64,000 nt of DNA from Andeanibacterium fulvum. GTDB taxonomy: Bacteria; Pseudomonadota; Alphaproteobacteria; Sphingomonadales; Sphingomonadaceae. The notes under the pieces were generated by a model. That model was given only the letters and a program-made list of their open reading frames with translations, was not told where the DNA came from and searched no databases. Positions 50,458-58,542 of this stretch are shown here, piece by piece (the first letter of the stretch is position 1; each line of letters begins with the position of its first letter). Location of the stretch: NCBI RefSeq assembly GCF_037154085.1, contig NZ_JBANRM010000001.1, positions 248,001 to 312,000 on the forward strand, read 5' to 3'. The translations under genes and the position numbers were made by a program.

Positions 50458-52081
50458 TTTCTTCTTCCTCGAAATCGCGCGGCGGACCGGAAGGAATGCC
50501 CCATATCCCTACGATCAGCGCAATGAACACAAAGCCCCACGTATACCAAAGCCCCGCATAGGCATCGCCGGTCCTGGCGACGATATAGCCTGCGATCACG
50601 GGGAGGAAACCGCCGAAATAACCCGCGCCGATATGATAGGGTATCGACATGGAGCTGTAGCGGATGCGCGCCGGGAACATTTCCGCCAGCAGCGCGGCGA
50701 CCGAACCGTAATTCATCGCGGAAAGGAAGCCGAAGAACAGCAACACGGCAATGATACCGATGTTGCGCAGCAAATTCGGATGCTGGACCGAAAAATCATA
50801 TCCCGCACCGCTCAGTGCCTGCTCAAGCTGGGCCTTGCGCGCGGCATCATCGCTCCAGTCGAACGTATCGAGCGTGATCGGCATGCTGCCCGCTTTCAAC
50901 TCAAGCGCGGAAGAACTCGTCAGTTCATAGGGAACGCCTGCGGCAGTCAGGTCGGAGATCAGCTTGCCGCACCGCGTCTTCTGCACATTGGCGAAGGGAT
51001 CGTAATCGCAATCCGGACCGGAGACCACCACAGGCGCTGCCTCCGCCGCGACAGTCAGGCCCGGATTGGCGAAGGCACCCAGCGCCCAGAAGGCCGGGAA
51101 GATCGTCAGCAGGATCAGTGCGTTGCCCCAGATGATCGGCTTCTTGCGTCCCACCTTGTCCGACCATTTGCCCACGAGCAGATAGAAGCCCATGATGATC
51201 GGCCCGGCGATCAGGATCAGCGTCTCGACCGTGGTCGAATCCACGCGCATCGGCCCCTTGAGGAAAGACAGGCTGGAGAAATAGGCCGCGTAGAAGATCG
51301 TAGTCAGGCTGCCCGTCACACCGAACAGGGCGACGAAGATCCGCTTCTTGTTGCCGGGATAGGTAAAGCTCTCCTTGAACGGGTTGGCCGAAGTCCGGTT
51401 CTCCGCCTTCATGGCGCGGAATACGGGGCTCTCGTTCAGCTTCATGCGCATCCACAGCGATATCGCCAGCAGCAGCAGCGAAACCAGGAACGGCACGCGC
51501 CAGCCCCAGGCAGCAAAGGCGTCAGCCGGGATCAGCAGGCGGCAGGCCAGCACCACGCCCACGCTCAGCACGAAGCCGCCAACCACGGCTGCCTGAATGA
51601 AGCTGGTGTAGTAGCCGCGCTTTTCGGGCGGGCAATGTTCGGCCACATAGATCGTCGCACCGCCATATTCGCCGCCCAGTGCCAGCCCCTGGAGAATGCG
51701 GAACAGCAGCACGATCAAGGGCGCGGCGATGCCGATGGTCTCGGCCGTGGGGATCAGGCCCACCCCGGCCGTCGCAATGCCCATCAGGGTAACGGTGACG
51801 AGGAAAGTATATTTGCGCCCGAGCCGGTCGCCCAGAAAGCCGAACAGGATGGCCCCAAGCGGGCGGAAGCCGAAACCTACCGCAAATCCCGCCCAGACGA
51901 GCAGCATCTGCAGCGTTTCATTGTCGGACGGGAAGAATGCCTTGCCCACCAGCGAGGCAAGCGTGCCGTAGATGAAGAAATCGTACCATTCGAACACCGT
52001 TCCGGCGCTCGATGCGGCGATCACCAGGCGAACTTCCTTCGCGCTGGGCTCGCCAGCCAATGCCGCAGTCTTATCAGCCAT
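50450..52081 (-). CDS. MFS transporter, metabolite:H+ symporter (MHS) type with large loop
   Basis: This is a 543-residue, 12-helix transporter. The start SSAGTVFEWYDFFIYGTLAS and GFGFRPLGAILFGFLGDRLGRK are the MHS-family marks seen in ProP, KgtP and relatives. It also has GLALGGEYGGATIYVAEH. Unlike a standard 430-450-residue member, it carries about 100 extra residues (around 350-450, rich in polar residues with two cysteines, GPDCDYDP and KTRCGKL) between helices in the second half. The substrate is unknown. It is upstream of alr with an 8-base overlap, so they are coupled. Confidence 0.9.
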   Translation of the reverse strand: MADKTAALAGEPSAKEVRLVIAASSAGTVFEWYDFFIYGTLASLVGKAFFPSDNETLQMLLVWAGFAVGFGFRPLGAILFGFLGDRLGRKYTFLVTVTLMGIATAGVGLIPTAETIGIAAPLIVLLFRILQGLALGGEYGGATIYVAEHCPPEKRGYYTSFIQAAVVGGFVLSVGVVLACRLLIPADAFAAWGWRVPFLVSLLLLAISLWMRMKLNESPVFRAMKAENRTSANPFKESFTYPGNKKRIFVALFGVTGSLTTIFYAAYFSSLSFLKGPMRVDSTTVETLILIAGPIIMGFYLLVGKWSDKVGRKKPIIWGNALILLTIFPAFWALGAFANPGLTVAAEAAPVVVSGPDCDYDPFANVQKTRCGKLISDLTAAGVPYELTSSSALELKAGSMPITLDTFDWSDDAARKAQLEQALSGAGYDFSVQHPNLLRNIGIIAVLLFFGFLSAMNYGSVAALLAEMFPARIRYSSMSIPYHIGAGYFGGFLPVIAGYIVARTGDAYAGLWYTWGFVFIALIVGIWGIPSGPPRDFEEEETA

Positions 52082-52129
52082 TTCCCCTGTACCCCCAGTG
52101 CCGGGCTGCCCCGCCGGCTCCGCCCTGCC

Positions 52130-52564
52130 CTAGACGCTCGCCGGCGCAGAGGAAAGAGCCGCAAGCGCGGCCTGCCAGGGCAACATCATCGCACCATGAC
52201 GGCCGGGAAAAGCGCGTGCAGCCTCAATGGCGGAAATACCCGGCCAGTCGGGCAAATGCCCCTCGCCCGCCAGCCATCGGGCCATGGCATCATGAGCACT
52301 TTCGATCTGTTCAAAGGCGAGGCCCTTTGCGGCATCGGCAAAGATCGCCGCACTCGCCTGCCCCACTGCACATGCCCGCGCGCGCAAACCGATCCGGGCG
52401 ACACGCCCTTCGGCATCGAGGGAAAGGCCCATGGCCAGAGTGCTGCCGCAGCTGCGCGACCGGGCATCGCCTTTGAGCGGCAGGCTCTCATCCCACGGAT
52501 ATTCCGCGAGGCGTAATGTCAGGGCAAGAAGCTCCGGCGTATAAAGCCGTTCTGCAGAACTCAC
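52130..52564 (-). CDS. Iron-sulfur cluster assembly scaffold protein (NifU/IscU N-like)
   Basis: This is a 144-residue protein of the IscU/NifU-N scaffold family. It has RSRSCGSTLAMGLSLDAEGRV and RARACAVGQASAAIF, which carry two of the cluster-ligand cysteines in their usual contexts. The third Cys is not evident, so it may be a divergent member. The start is GTG at 52564, one base after the cvpA stop. The longer frame to 52612 overlaps cvpA. Its operon partners are cvpA and radA, which is common in Sphingomonadales. Confidence 0.8.
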   Translation of the reverse strand: MSSAERLYTPELLALTLRLAEYPWDESLPLKGDARSRSCGSTLAMGLSLDAEGRVARIGLRARACAVGQASAAIFADAAKGLAFEQIESAHDAMARWLAGEGHLPDWPGISAIEAARAFPGRHGAMMLPWQAALAALSSAPASV

Positions 52565-52565
52565 C

Positions 52566-53093
52566 TCAGGTGCCGTCGATCGCGGTCGTGGAAGAGTCGA
52601 TCTGCCGATCACGGCTATCGATCATCTGGACGAGCGCATCCGCACCGGCATTCACTGCCTGATAGGTGCGGGCCTGCGTGATCCAGTCCGGGCGCCCCTG
52701 AACACCCCAGATCGAGTCATAACCGAGCACCAGCACCGAAAAGGCCAGCACGACCATAATCCCGCCCTTGACCACGCCGAAGCCGAAGCCAAGCACACGG
52801 TCAACTGGCCCGAGGATGGAACTGCGCGATGCCTCGCCCATCCGCCCAGCGATCAGTTTCATCGCGGCATAGGGCACAAGCAGCAACAGGGTGAAGGCCA
52901 GCACCGCCGCACCCGATTGCGTACTGACATAGCGCATCAACTGCGAGGTCAGGTCCGTGTGGAGATAGTGGATCGCCAGCAAGGCAAGAATCCAGGACGC
53001 CAGCGAAAGCACCTCCTGCACGAATCCCCGCAGGAATCCGCCAATCGCCGCAACCGCGATGATTATCAGGACGATGATATCGAAGCCCGTCAT
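52566..53093 (-). CDS. cvpA: CvpA family membrane protein
   Basis: This is a 175-residue protein with four hydrophobic helices at the N-terminus. The start MTGFDIIVLIIIAVAAIGGFLRGFVQEVLSLASWI matches the CvpA/colicin V production family. Further helices are VLAFTLLLLVPYAAMKLIAG and FGFGVVKGGIMVVLAFSVLV. Its biochemical role is not settled; E. coli CvpA is linked to purF expression and envelope fitness. It lies between radA and the Fe-S scaffold on the same strand. Confidence 0.9.
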   Translation of the reverse strand: MTGFDIIVLIIIAVAAIGGFLRGFVQEVLSLASWILALLAIHYLHTDLTSQLMRYVSTQSGAAVLAFTLLLLVPYAAMKLIAGRMGEASRSSILGPVDRVLGFGFGVVKGGIMVVLAFSVLVLGYDSIWGVQGRPDWITQARTYQAVNAGADALVQMIDSRDRQIDSSTTAIDGT

Positions 53094-53105
53094 TCGGCGA
53101 GAGAA

Positions 53106-54470
53106 TTATGCGCTCGCCATGACACGGTCAACGAGATTGGAAACGCGTTTCAGCGGTTCATAGCGCAGGGCCCTCGGACTGTCGCAGCCATCGGGGCCAA
53201 ACCCCCGGTCGAAACCTAGTTTCAGCGCCTCGCGCAGCCGCAGCCCCCCATGGGCGACCGAGCGCACTTCACCGGCCAGCGATATTTCGCCGAACCACGC
53301 GCTGCGGGAGGGAAGCGGCCGGTCCGCCAGTGCGGAGACCAGCGCGGCAGCCACTGCCATATCTGCCGCCGGATCGGACAGGCGATAGCCGCCCGCAACG
53401 TTGAGATAGACCTCGCAGGACGAAAAGCTGAGGCCACAGCGCGCCTCCAGCACCGCCAGCAGCATCGCAAGCCTGCTTGAATCCCAGCCCACGACTGCCC
53501 GGCGAGGCGTGGCGCCCGATTGCAGCCGCACGATCAGCGCCTGCACTTCCACCAGCACCGGCCGCGTGCCTTCCAGCGCCGGGAACACCGCGCTGCCGGC
53601 CAAAGGCTCTTCATGGCCCGAGAGGAACAGCATGGAGGGATTGGAAACCTCCTCCAGCCCCTGACCGGCCATGGCGAAGACGCCGATCTCGTCCACTGCG
53701 CCGAAGCGGTTCTTCAGTGCGCGCAGAATGCGGTATTGGTGGCTGCGTTCCCCCTCGAAGGCCATCACCACGTCCACCATATGCTCCAGCACGCGCGGCC
53801 CGGCGATGGTTCCATCCTTGGTGACATGGCCGACCAGCACCAGCGCAACACCGTTTTCCTTGGCATAGCGGATGAGTTCGAACGCACAGCCGCGCACCTG
53901 GCTCACCGTGCCGGGCGCGCCCTCGATCTGGTCCGAATGCATGGTCTGGATCGAATCGATCACCAGCAAAGCGGGCGGCGCCATACCGCCCAGAGTAGTG
54001 AGAATGTCCCGCACCGAAGTGACCGAGGCGAGCCGGATCGGCGCATCCGCCAGCCCGAGGCGAGCGGCACGCATGCGCACTTGCCCAGCGGCTTCCTCAC
54101 CGCTGACATAGACCGTATCTTTCCCGCTGCGCGCAATCTGTGCGGCGGCCTGCAGCAACAATGTCGATTTGCCGATGCCGGGATCGCCCCCCATCAGGAT
54201 CGCCGAGCCCGGCACCAGTCCGCCGCCCAGAGCCCGGTCGAACTCGGCAAGACCCGTGGCCTGGCGCACCGGCATTTCCGCAGGAGTGTCCAGCGTCACG
54301 AATTCGACCTTGCGGCCGCCGCTCGACAGATCGTGCTTCTGGGAGAAGACCGTGGCCGGCGCCTCTTCCGACAAGGAGTTCCACTCGCCGCAATCGGGGC
54401 ATTGTCCCTGCCAGCGATGAGTTACACTGCCGCAAGCCTGGCAGACATATCGGCGCTTTGCTTTAGCCAT
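53106..54470 (-). CDS. radA: DNA repair protein RadA
   Basis: This is a RecA-like branch-migration ATPase. The 454-residue protein has the N-terminal zinc finger CQACGSVTHRWQGQCPDCGEW, a RecA core with Walker A GGDPGIGKST, the RadA-specific KNRFG (LKNRFGAVDE), and a C-terminal Lon-like domain (ADRPLPSRSAWFGEISLAGEVR). It acts in recombination intermediates. It is the first gene of a radA-cvpA-scaffold unit and is divergent from the patatin gene (65-base gap). Confidence 0.96.
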   Translation of the reverse strand: MAKAKRRYVCQACGSVTHRWQGQCPDCGEWNSLSEEAPATVFSQKHDLSSGGRKVEFVTLDTPAEMPVRQATGLAEFDRALGGGLVPGSAILMGGDPGIGKSTLLLQAAAQIARSGKDTVYVSGEEAAGQVRMRAARLGLADAPIRLASVTSVRDILTTLGGMAPPALLVIDSIQTMHSDQIEGAPGTVSQVRGCAFELIRYAKENGVALVLVGHVTKDGTIAGPRVLEHMVDVVMAFEGERSHQYRILRALKNRFGAVDEIGVFAMAGQGLEEVSNPSMLFLSGHEEPLAGSAVFPALEGTRPVLVEVQALIVRLQSGATPRRAVVGWDSSRLAMLLAVLEARCGLSFSSCEVYLNVAGGYRLSDPAADMAVAAALVSALADRPLPSRSAWFGEISLAGEVRSVAHGGLRLREALKLGFDRGFGPDGCDSPRALRYEPLKRVSNLVDRVMASA

Positions 54471-54535
54471 TTCACTCCGATATACGGAACATAAGTGGAA
54501 CGCAATTGCCTTCCGCGATCCTTCCCGCCAAACAG

Positions 54536-56863
54536 ATGTTTATGCGCCAGAAGGAACTCCGCATTGCGCTCATCTGCTATGGCGGCGTCAGTCTGGCCGT
54601 CTACATGCATGGCGTGACGAAGGAGCTGTGGAAGCTCACCCGGGCAAGCCGCGCTCTTCATGCCGGCGATACGACGCTTACCGGAAGCGAAGCGGTCTAT
54701 CTGGAAATGCTGCAGCATTTGCGCAGCAAGAAGGACGTCATGCTGCGCGTGATGCCCGATATCCTGACGGGTGCCAGCGCCGGGGGGATCAACGCCGTTT
54801 TCCTCGCTCAGGCGATCCATTCCGGCCAGTCGCTGGAACCCCTGACAGAGCTTTGGCTGGAACATGCCGATGTCGACAAACTGCTCGACCCCGAGGCCCG
54901 GCTGTGGACCTGGATAGCCAAATTCTGGGCACCGCCGGTGGTCGAGTTCCTTCTCAGCCGCCCCGGCAGCGCGGTCAATGAAAGCGTCGCGCCCGAGACG
55001 CGGCGGCAAGTGCGCAAGAAGCTGGGCCGTTTCGTTCGCTCGCGCTGGTTCGCCCCGCCCTTTTCCGGCATCGGCTTCTCCGGCCTTATCGCCGATGCGC
55101 TTCAGGCCATGGAAGAGGCACCTGCCGGTATGCCGCTGCTGCCGCCGGGCCATCCGCTGGATCTGTTCGTCACTGCGACGGACTTCGGCGGCTATATCGA
55201 ATTGCTGCGCATCAACAGCCCCGCGGTGGTGCAGGAAAGCGAGCACCGCATGCCGATCGGATTTCGAGCCCGAACGCCGGTCGAGCCCGGACATCACCTC
55301 GCCGATCCGCTGGAACTCACCCTTGCAGCGCGCTCCACCGCCAGTTTTCCCGGTGCATTTCCCCCGCTCAAGCTGGGCGAGATCGACGAACTGGCGCGCC
55401 GGCGCAAGCGCGACTGGCCAGGGCGGGATCATTTCATAGAGCGGGTGATGCCCGGTCATCTGCGGCAACAGGACGCGGACCGTGTTTCGCTGGTGGATGG
55501 GTCAGTCCTCGTCAACGCGCCATTCTCGGAAGCGATGGGGGCGTTGCAGGGGCGCCCCGCCCAACGCGAAGTGGATCGGCGCTTCGTCTATATCGACCCA
55601 CGGCCGGAGAGGATCGGCCGCCGGGCGCAGGAGCGCGGCGAGGATGTCGGCTTCTTCAAGGCAATCGTCGGCTCGGTCTCGGCCATCCCGCGTGAGCAGC
55701 CGATCAGGGACAATCTCGAACAGATCCAGTCGCTTTCGCGCGAAGCCGAGCGGTTGCAGCAGATCGCCGCCGCCCTGCGCCCGGAAATCGAGCGCACGGT
55801 GGCCAAGCTGTTCGGACGGACATTCTTCATGAACCGCCCTACGCCAAAGCGGCTTGCCGCATGGCGGGCAAAGGCGCAGCAGGCGGCGGCAGAGCAGGCA
55901 GGCTATGCCTTCCATTCCTATGCGCAGGCCAAATTCACCGGGATCGTGGAGCGTCTTGCCCAGCTCGTCTTCGCCAGGGCACCCGGACTTTTGCTGCACG
56001 ATGCTGCACCCATCGCTGAAGCCCTGCGGAGCGAGTTGAAACGACGCGGACCGGATGGCCTGGTCGATCCGGCCGGCGGCGCGACCGAGGAAGCGATCCG
56101 CTTCTTCCGCGAACACGATATCGGCTTTCGCATCCGCCGCCTGCGCCTGCTCGCCCGCCGCCTGACGCATGACTGGGAAGACGATCCTAATATCACCGAA
56201 GCAGACAGGGATGCAGGGCGCGATGTGATCTATCGCGCACTGGCGATCTATTTCGACCGCGAGGGGCCTGAATTCCTCGGCGAGGATTTCGAGCACATCG
56301 CAACCGAGGTCCTGGCCAATCCCGGTGCCGCGCTGGATGCAATCGCCGCAAGGCGCGATCTGCAAGGCATCGACCTGCAAGTCGAGGAAATGCTGGCGGA
56401 GGCGCTGGAAGCAATGCCGCGGCCGCTGCGCAGGAGGATTTTGTTCGCCTATCTCGGCTTCCCCTTCGTCGATGTGGCCACCCTGCCCCTGTTCCACAAC
56501 GAAGGCTTCACCGAGTTCGACCCGATCAAGGTGGATCGCATTTCACCCGACGATGCCGTTTCGATCCGCCCCGGCGGCACCTTCGCCACTTTGCGCGGCG
56601 TGGAGTTCTTCAATTTCGGGGCATTTTTCAGCCGGGCCTATCGGGAGAACGATTATCTGTGGGGCCGCCTCCACGGGGCGGAGCGGATGGTCGATCTGGT
56701 CTGCTCGACCATGGACGGCGAGGTCGACGCGCATGAGATTGCCGGCTGCAAGCGGAAGATATTCCTGGCGATCCTCGCTGAGGAAGAAAGTCGCCTGACC
56801 GCCGACCGGTCGCTGATCCCCACGATCCGCGCGGAAGTAATGGAGCGCCTGCCTAGCGCCTGA
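54536..56863 (+). CDS. Patatin-like phospholipase with DUF3376-type extension
   Basis: This is a large (775-residue) lipid-hydrolase-like protein. The patatin domain has the oxyanion motif ICYGGVSLAVYMHG, the nucleophile Ser81 in GASAGG, and the catalytic-dyad Asp321 in LVDGSVLVNAP, where the family usually has DGG. The remaining 450 residues are helical and resemble DUF3376 regions of large bacterial patatin proteins. It is probably a phospholipase A. Substrate and location are unknown, and no signal peptide is present. I chose the ATG at 54536; 54542 is possible. Its end overlaps the phosphatase gene by 11 bases. Confidence 0.85.
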   Translation: MFMRQKELRIALICYGGVSLAVYMHGVTKELWKLTRASRALHAGDTTLTGSEAVYLEMLQHLRSKKDVMLRVMPDILTGASAGGINAVFLAQAIHSGQSLEPLTELWLEHADVDKLLDPEARLWTWIAKFWAPPVVEFLLSRPGSAVNESVAPETRRQVRKKLGRFVRSRWFAPPFSGIGFSGLIADALQAMEEAPAGMPLLPPGHPLDLFVTATDFGGYIELLRINSPAVVQESEHRMPIGFRARTPVEPGHHLADPLELTLAARSTASFPGAFPPLKLGEIDELARRRKRDWPGRDHFIERVMPGHLRQQDADRVSLVDGSVLVNAPFSEAMGALQGRPAQREVDRRFVYIDPRPERIGRRAQERGEDVGFFKAIVGSVSAIPREQPIRDNLEQIQSLSREAERLQQIAAALRPEIERTVAKLFGRTFFMNRPTPKRLAAWRAKAQQAAAEQAGYAFHSYAQAKFTGIVERLAQLVFARAPGLLLHDAAPIAEALRSELKRRGPDGLVDPAGGATEEAIRFFREHDIGFRIRRLRLLARRLTHDWEDDPNITEADRDAGRDVIYRALAIYFDREGPEFLGEDFEHIATEVLANPGAALDAIAARRDLQGIDLQVEEMLAEALEAMPRPLRRRILFAYLGFPFVDVATLPLFHNEGFTEFDPIKVDRISPDDAVSIRPGGTFATLRGVEFFNFGAFFSRAYRENDYLWGRLHGAERMVDLVCSTMDGEVDAHEIAGCKRKIFLAILAEEESRLTADRSLIPTIRAEVMERLPSA

Positions 56864-57320
56864 ACCGCTCGACCAGCGCGGCTGCGGCGGCATGCACATC
56901 CGCCCAGGTGACGTCGAAGGCGTCCTGCTCGCTGAAAAAGGGATCGGCTACCGACTGCCCCTGCCGCCCCGGAACGGCGTCCAGCAGCATTTCGAGCTTC
57001 GCTGTCGCCCCGGTCGGCACGATCGTGCGCAGCGACAGCATGACTCCCTTGTCGACGGCAAAGATGTGCGTGAAGCGCGTGAAATCTTCCGGTTCCACCC
57101 GGCGGGCAATGTGGTCCGACAGGTCGATCCCGTGCTTGCGCGCCACGATCAGCGAACGCTCATCGATCGGCTTGCCGATATGATAGGCCGCCGTTGCCGC
57201 GGATTCGACATAGACCTCCAGCCCGGCCTTTTCAGCCTCCTGCCTCATCGCCGCTTCGGCAAGCGGCGATCTGCAGATATTACCAAGGCAAACGAACAGC
57301 AGGGCAGGACGGTCAATCAT
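56853..57320 (-). CDS. Low-molecular-weight protein-tyrosine phosphatase
   Basis: This is a 155-residue LMW-PTP. The phosphate-binding loop is CLGNICRS with nucleophile Cys11 and Arg17, and the general-acid Asp lies in SVADPFF. In bacteria these enzymes often balance BY-kinases in polysaccharide export, but no such kinase is in this window. It is 15 bases after the dnaJ stop on the same strand and is probably read through with dnaJ. Confidence 0.92.
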   Translation of the reverse strand: MIDRPALLFVCLGNICRSPLAEAAMRQEAEKAGLEVYVESAATAAYHIGKPIDERSLIVARKHGIDLSDHIARRVEPEDFTRFTHIFAVDKGVMLSLRTIVPTGATAKLEMLLDAVPGRQGQSVADPFFSEQDAFDVTWADVHAAAAALVERFRR

Positions 57321-57335
57321 CGAGAAGGGTAACGA

Positions 57336-58469
57336 TCACTCTGTAAGGTCATTCCAGGCGCTCTTGATCCGGGAGAAAAAGCCCGCACTTTCGGGGCATT
57401 CCTCGCCGGTTTCGGTTTCCTGGAACTCTCGCAGCAATTCCTTTTGGCGGGAAGAGAGGCGCGTAGGCGTTTCGACCTGAATTTCCACCACCAGATCGCC
57501 TCTGCCTCGCCCTTGCAGAACCGGCATGCCCGCTCCGCGTTTGCGCAACTGCTTCCCGGACTGGATGCCCGCCGGAATATCGATGGCGTGCCTTTCGCCG
57601 TCGAGGCCCGGAATTTCCACACAGCCGCCCAGAGCGGCGGTGGTGAAACTGATCGGCATGCGAGTGAACAGCGTGGTCCCCTCGCGCTCGAACACGGAAT
57701 GCCGCGCGACATGGACGAAGATGTAGAGATCGCCCGGAGGCGCACCCTGCGGCCCAGCCTCGCCTTTGCCGGCCAGACGGATGCGGGTACCGTTGTCCAC
57801 GCCCGGCGGAACGACCACTTCGAGCCGCTGGGCCTGATCCACCCGGCCTTCGCCCCGGCAATGCTTGCACGGGCTTTCGATCACCTGGCCATGACCATGG
57901 CAGGTCGGGCAAGGCCGTTCGATCACGAACAGACCCTGCTGGGAACGCACCTTGCCGCGTCCGCCACACAAATTGCAGGTCCGCTTGCCGGTACCCGGCT
58001 CGGCCCCTGTCCCGTCACAAGGATCGCAGGCAACCGAAACCTCGACTTCGATTTCGGTGTCCTTGCCGTGGAATGCCTCTTCCAGGCTCACCTGCAGATC
58101 ATAGCGCAGATCGGCACCCCGGCGCGGGCGCTGCCGCGCACCGCCGCCACCGAAGGCGCTGCCGAAAATCGTTTCGAAAATATCGCCAAGGTCGCCGAAA
58201 TCGGCGCTCGCGCCGGCACCATAGCCGCCACCGCCGCCCTGCTGGAAGGCGGCATGGCCGAACCGGTCATAGGCCGCGCGCTTTTGCGGGTCCTTCAGAC
58301 AGTCATAGGCTTCGTTGATGGCCTTGAAGTGTGCTTCAGCATCTGCGTCGCCCGGATTGCGGTCCGGGTGATATTGCATGGCAAGCTTGCGATAGGCGGA
58401 TTTGAGAACTTTCTCGTCCGCGGTGCGCTCCACCTGGAGCAGCTCGTAATAATCGATCTCGGTCGACAT
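57336..58469 (-). CDS. dnaJ: Chaperone protein DnaJ
   Basis: This is the Hsp40 cochaperone of DnaK. The 377-residue protein has a J domain with HPD at 34-36, a Gly-rich region (about 75-100), and a zinc region with four CxxCxGxG repeats (CDPCDGTG, CNLCGGRG, CPTCHGHG, CKHCRGEG). A C-terminal substrate-binding domain follows. It lies 73 bases after dnaK on the same strand, as in most proteobacteria. The gap contains an imperfect GCCGCCGC hairpin. Confidence 0.97.
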   Translation of the reverse strand: MSTEIDYYELLQVERTADEKVLKSAYRKLAMQYHPDRNPGDADAEAHFKAINEAYDCLKDPQKRAAYDRFGHAAFQQGGGGGYGAGASADFGDLGDIFETIFGSAFGGGGARQRPRRGADLRYDLQVSLEEAFHGKDTEIEVEVSVACDPCDGTGAEPGTGKRTCNLCGGRGKVRSQQGLFVIERPCPTCHGHGQVIESPCKHCRGEGRVDQAQRLEVVVPPGVDNGTRIRLAGKGEAGPQGAPPGDLYIFVHVARHSVFEREGTTLFTRMPISFTTAALGGCVEIPGLDGERHAIDIPAGIQSGKQLRKRGAGMPVLQGRGRGDLVVEIQVETPTRLSSRQKELLREFQETETGEECPESAGFFSRIKSAWNDLTE

Positions 58470-58542
58470 AGCCTTGTCCCGATAAACCTAGCCGCCGCCG
58501 ACGCAGGAAGCATCAGCGGCGGCCAGTATTTCCATCAGGCGA

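Noticed and set aside
50267..52516. 749-codon plus-strand frame opposite alr and the MFS transporter
   Set aside because: His/Arg/Gln-rich shadow of the transporter; no family features.
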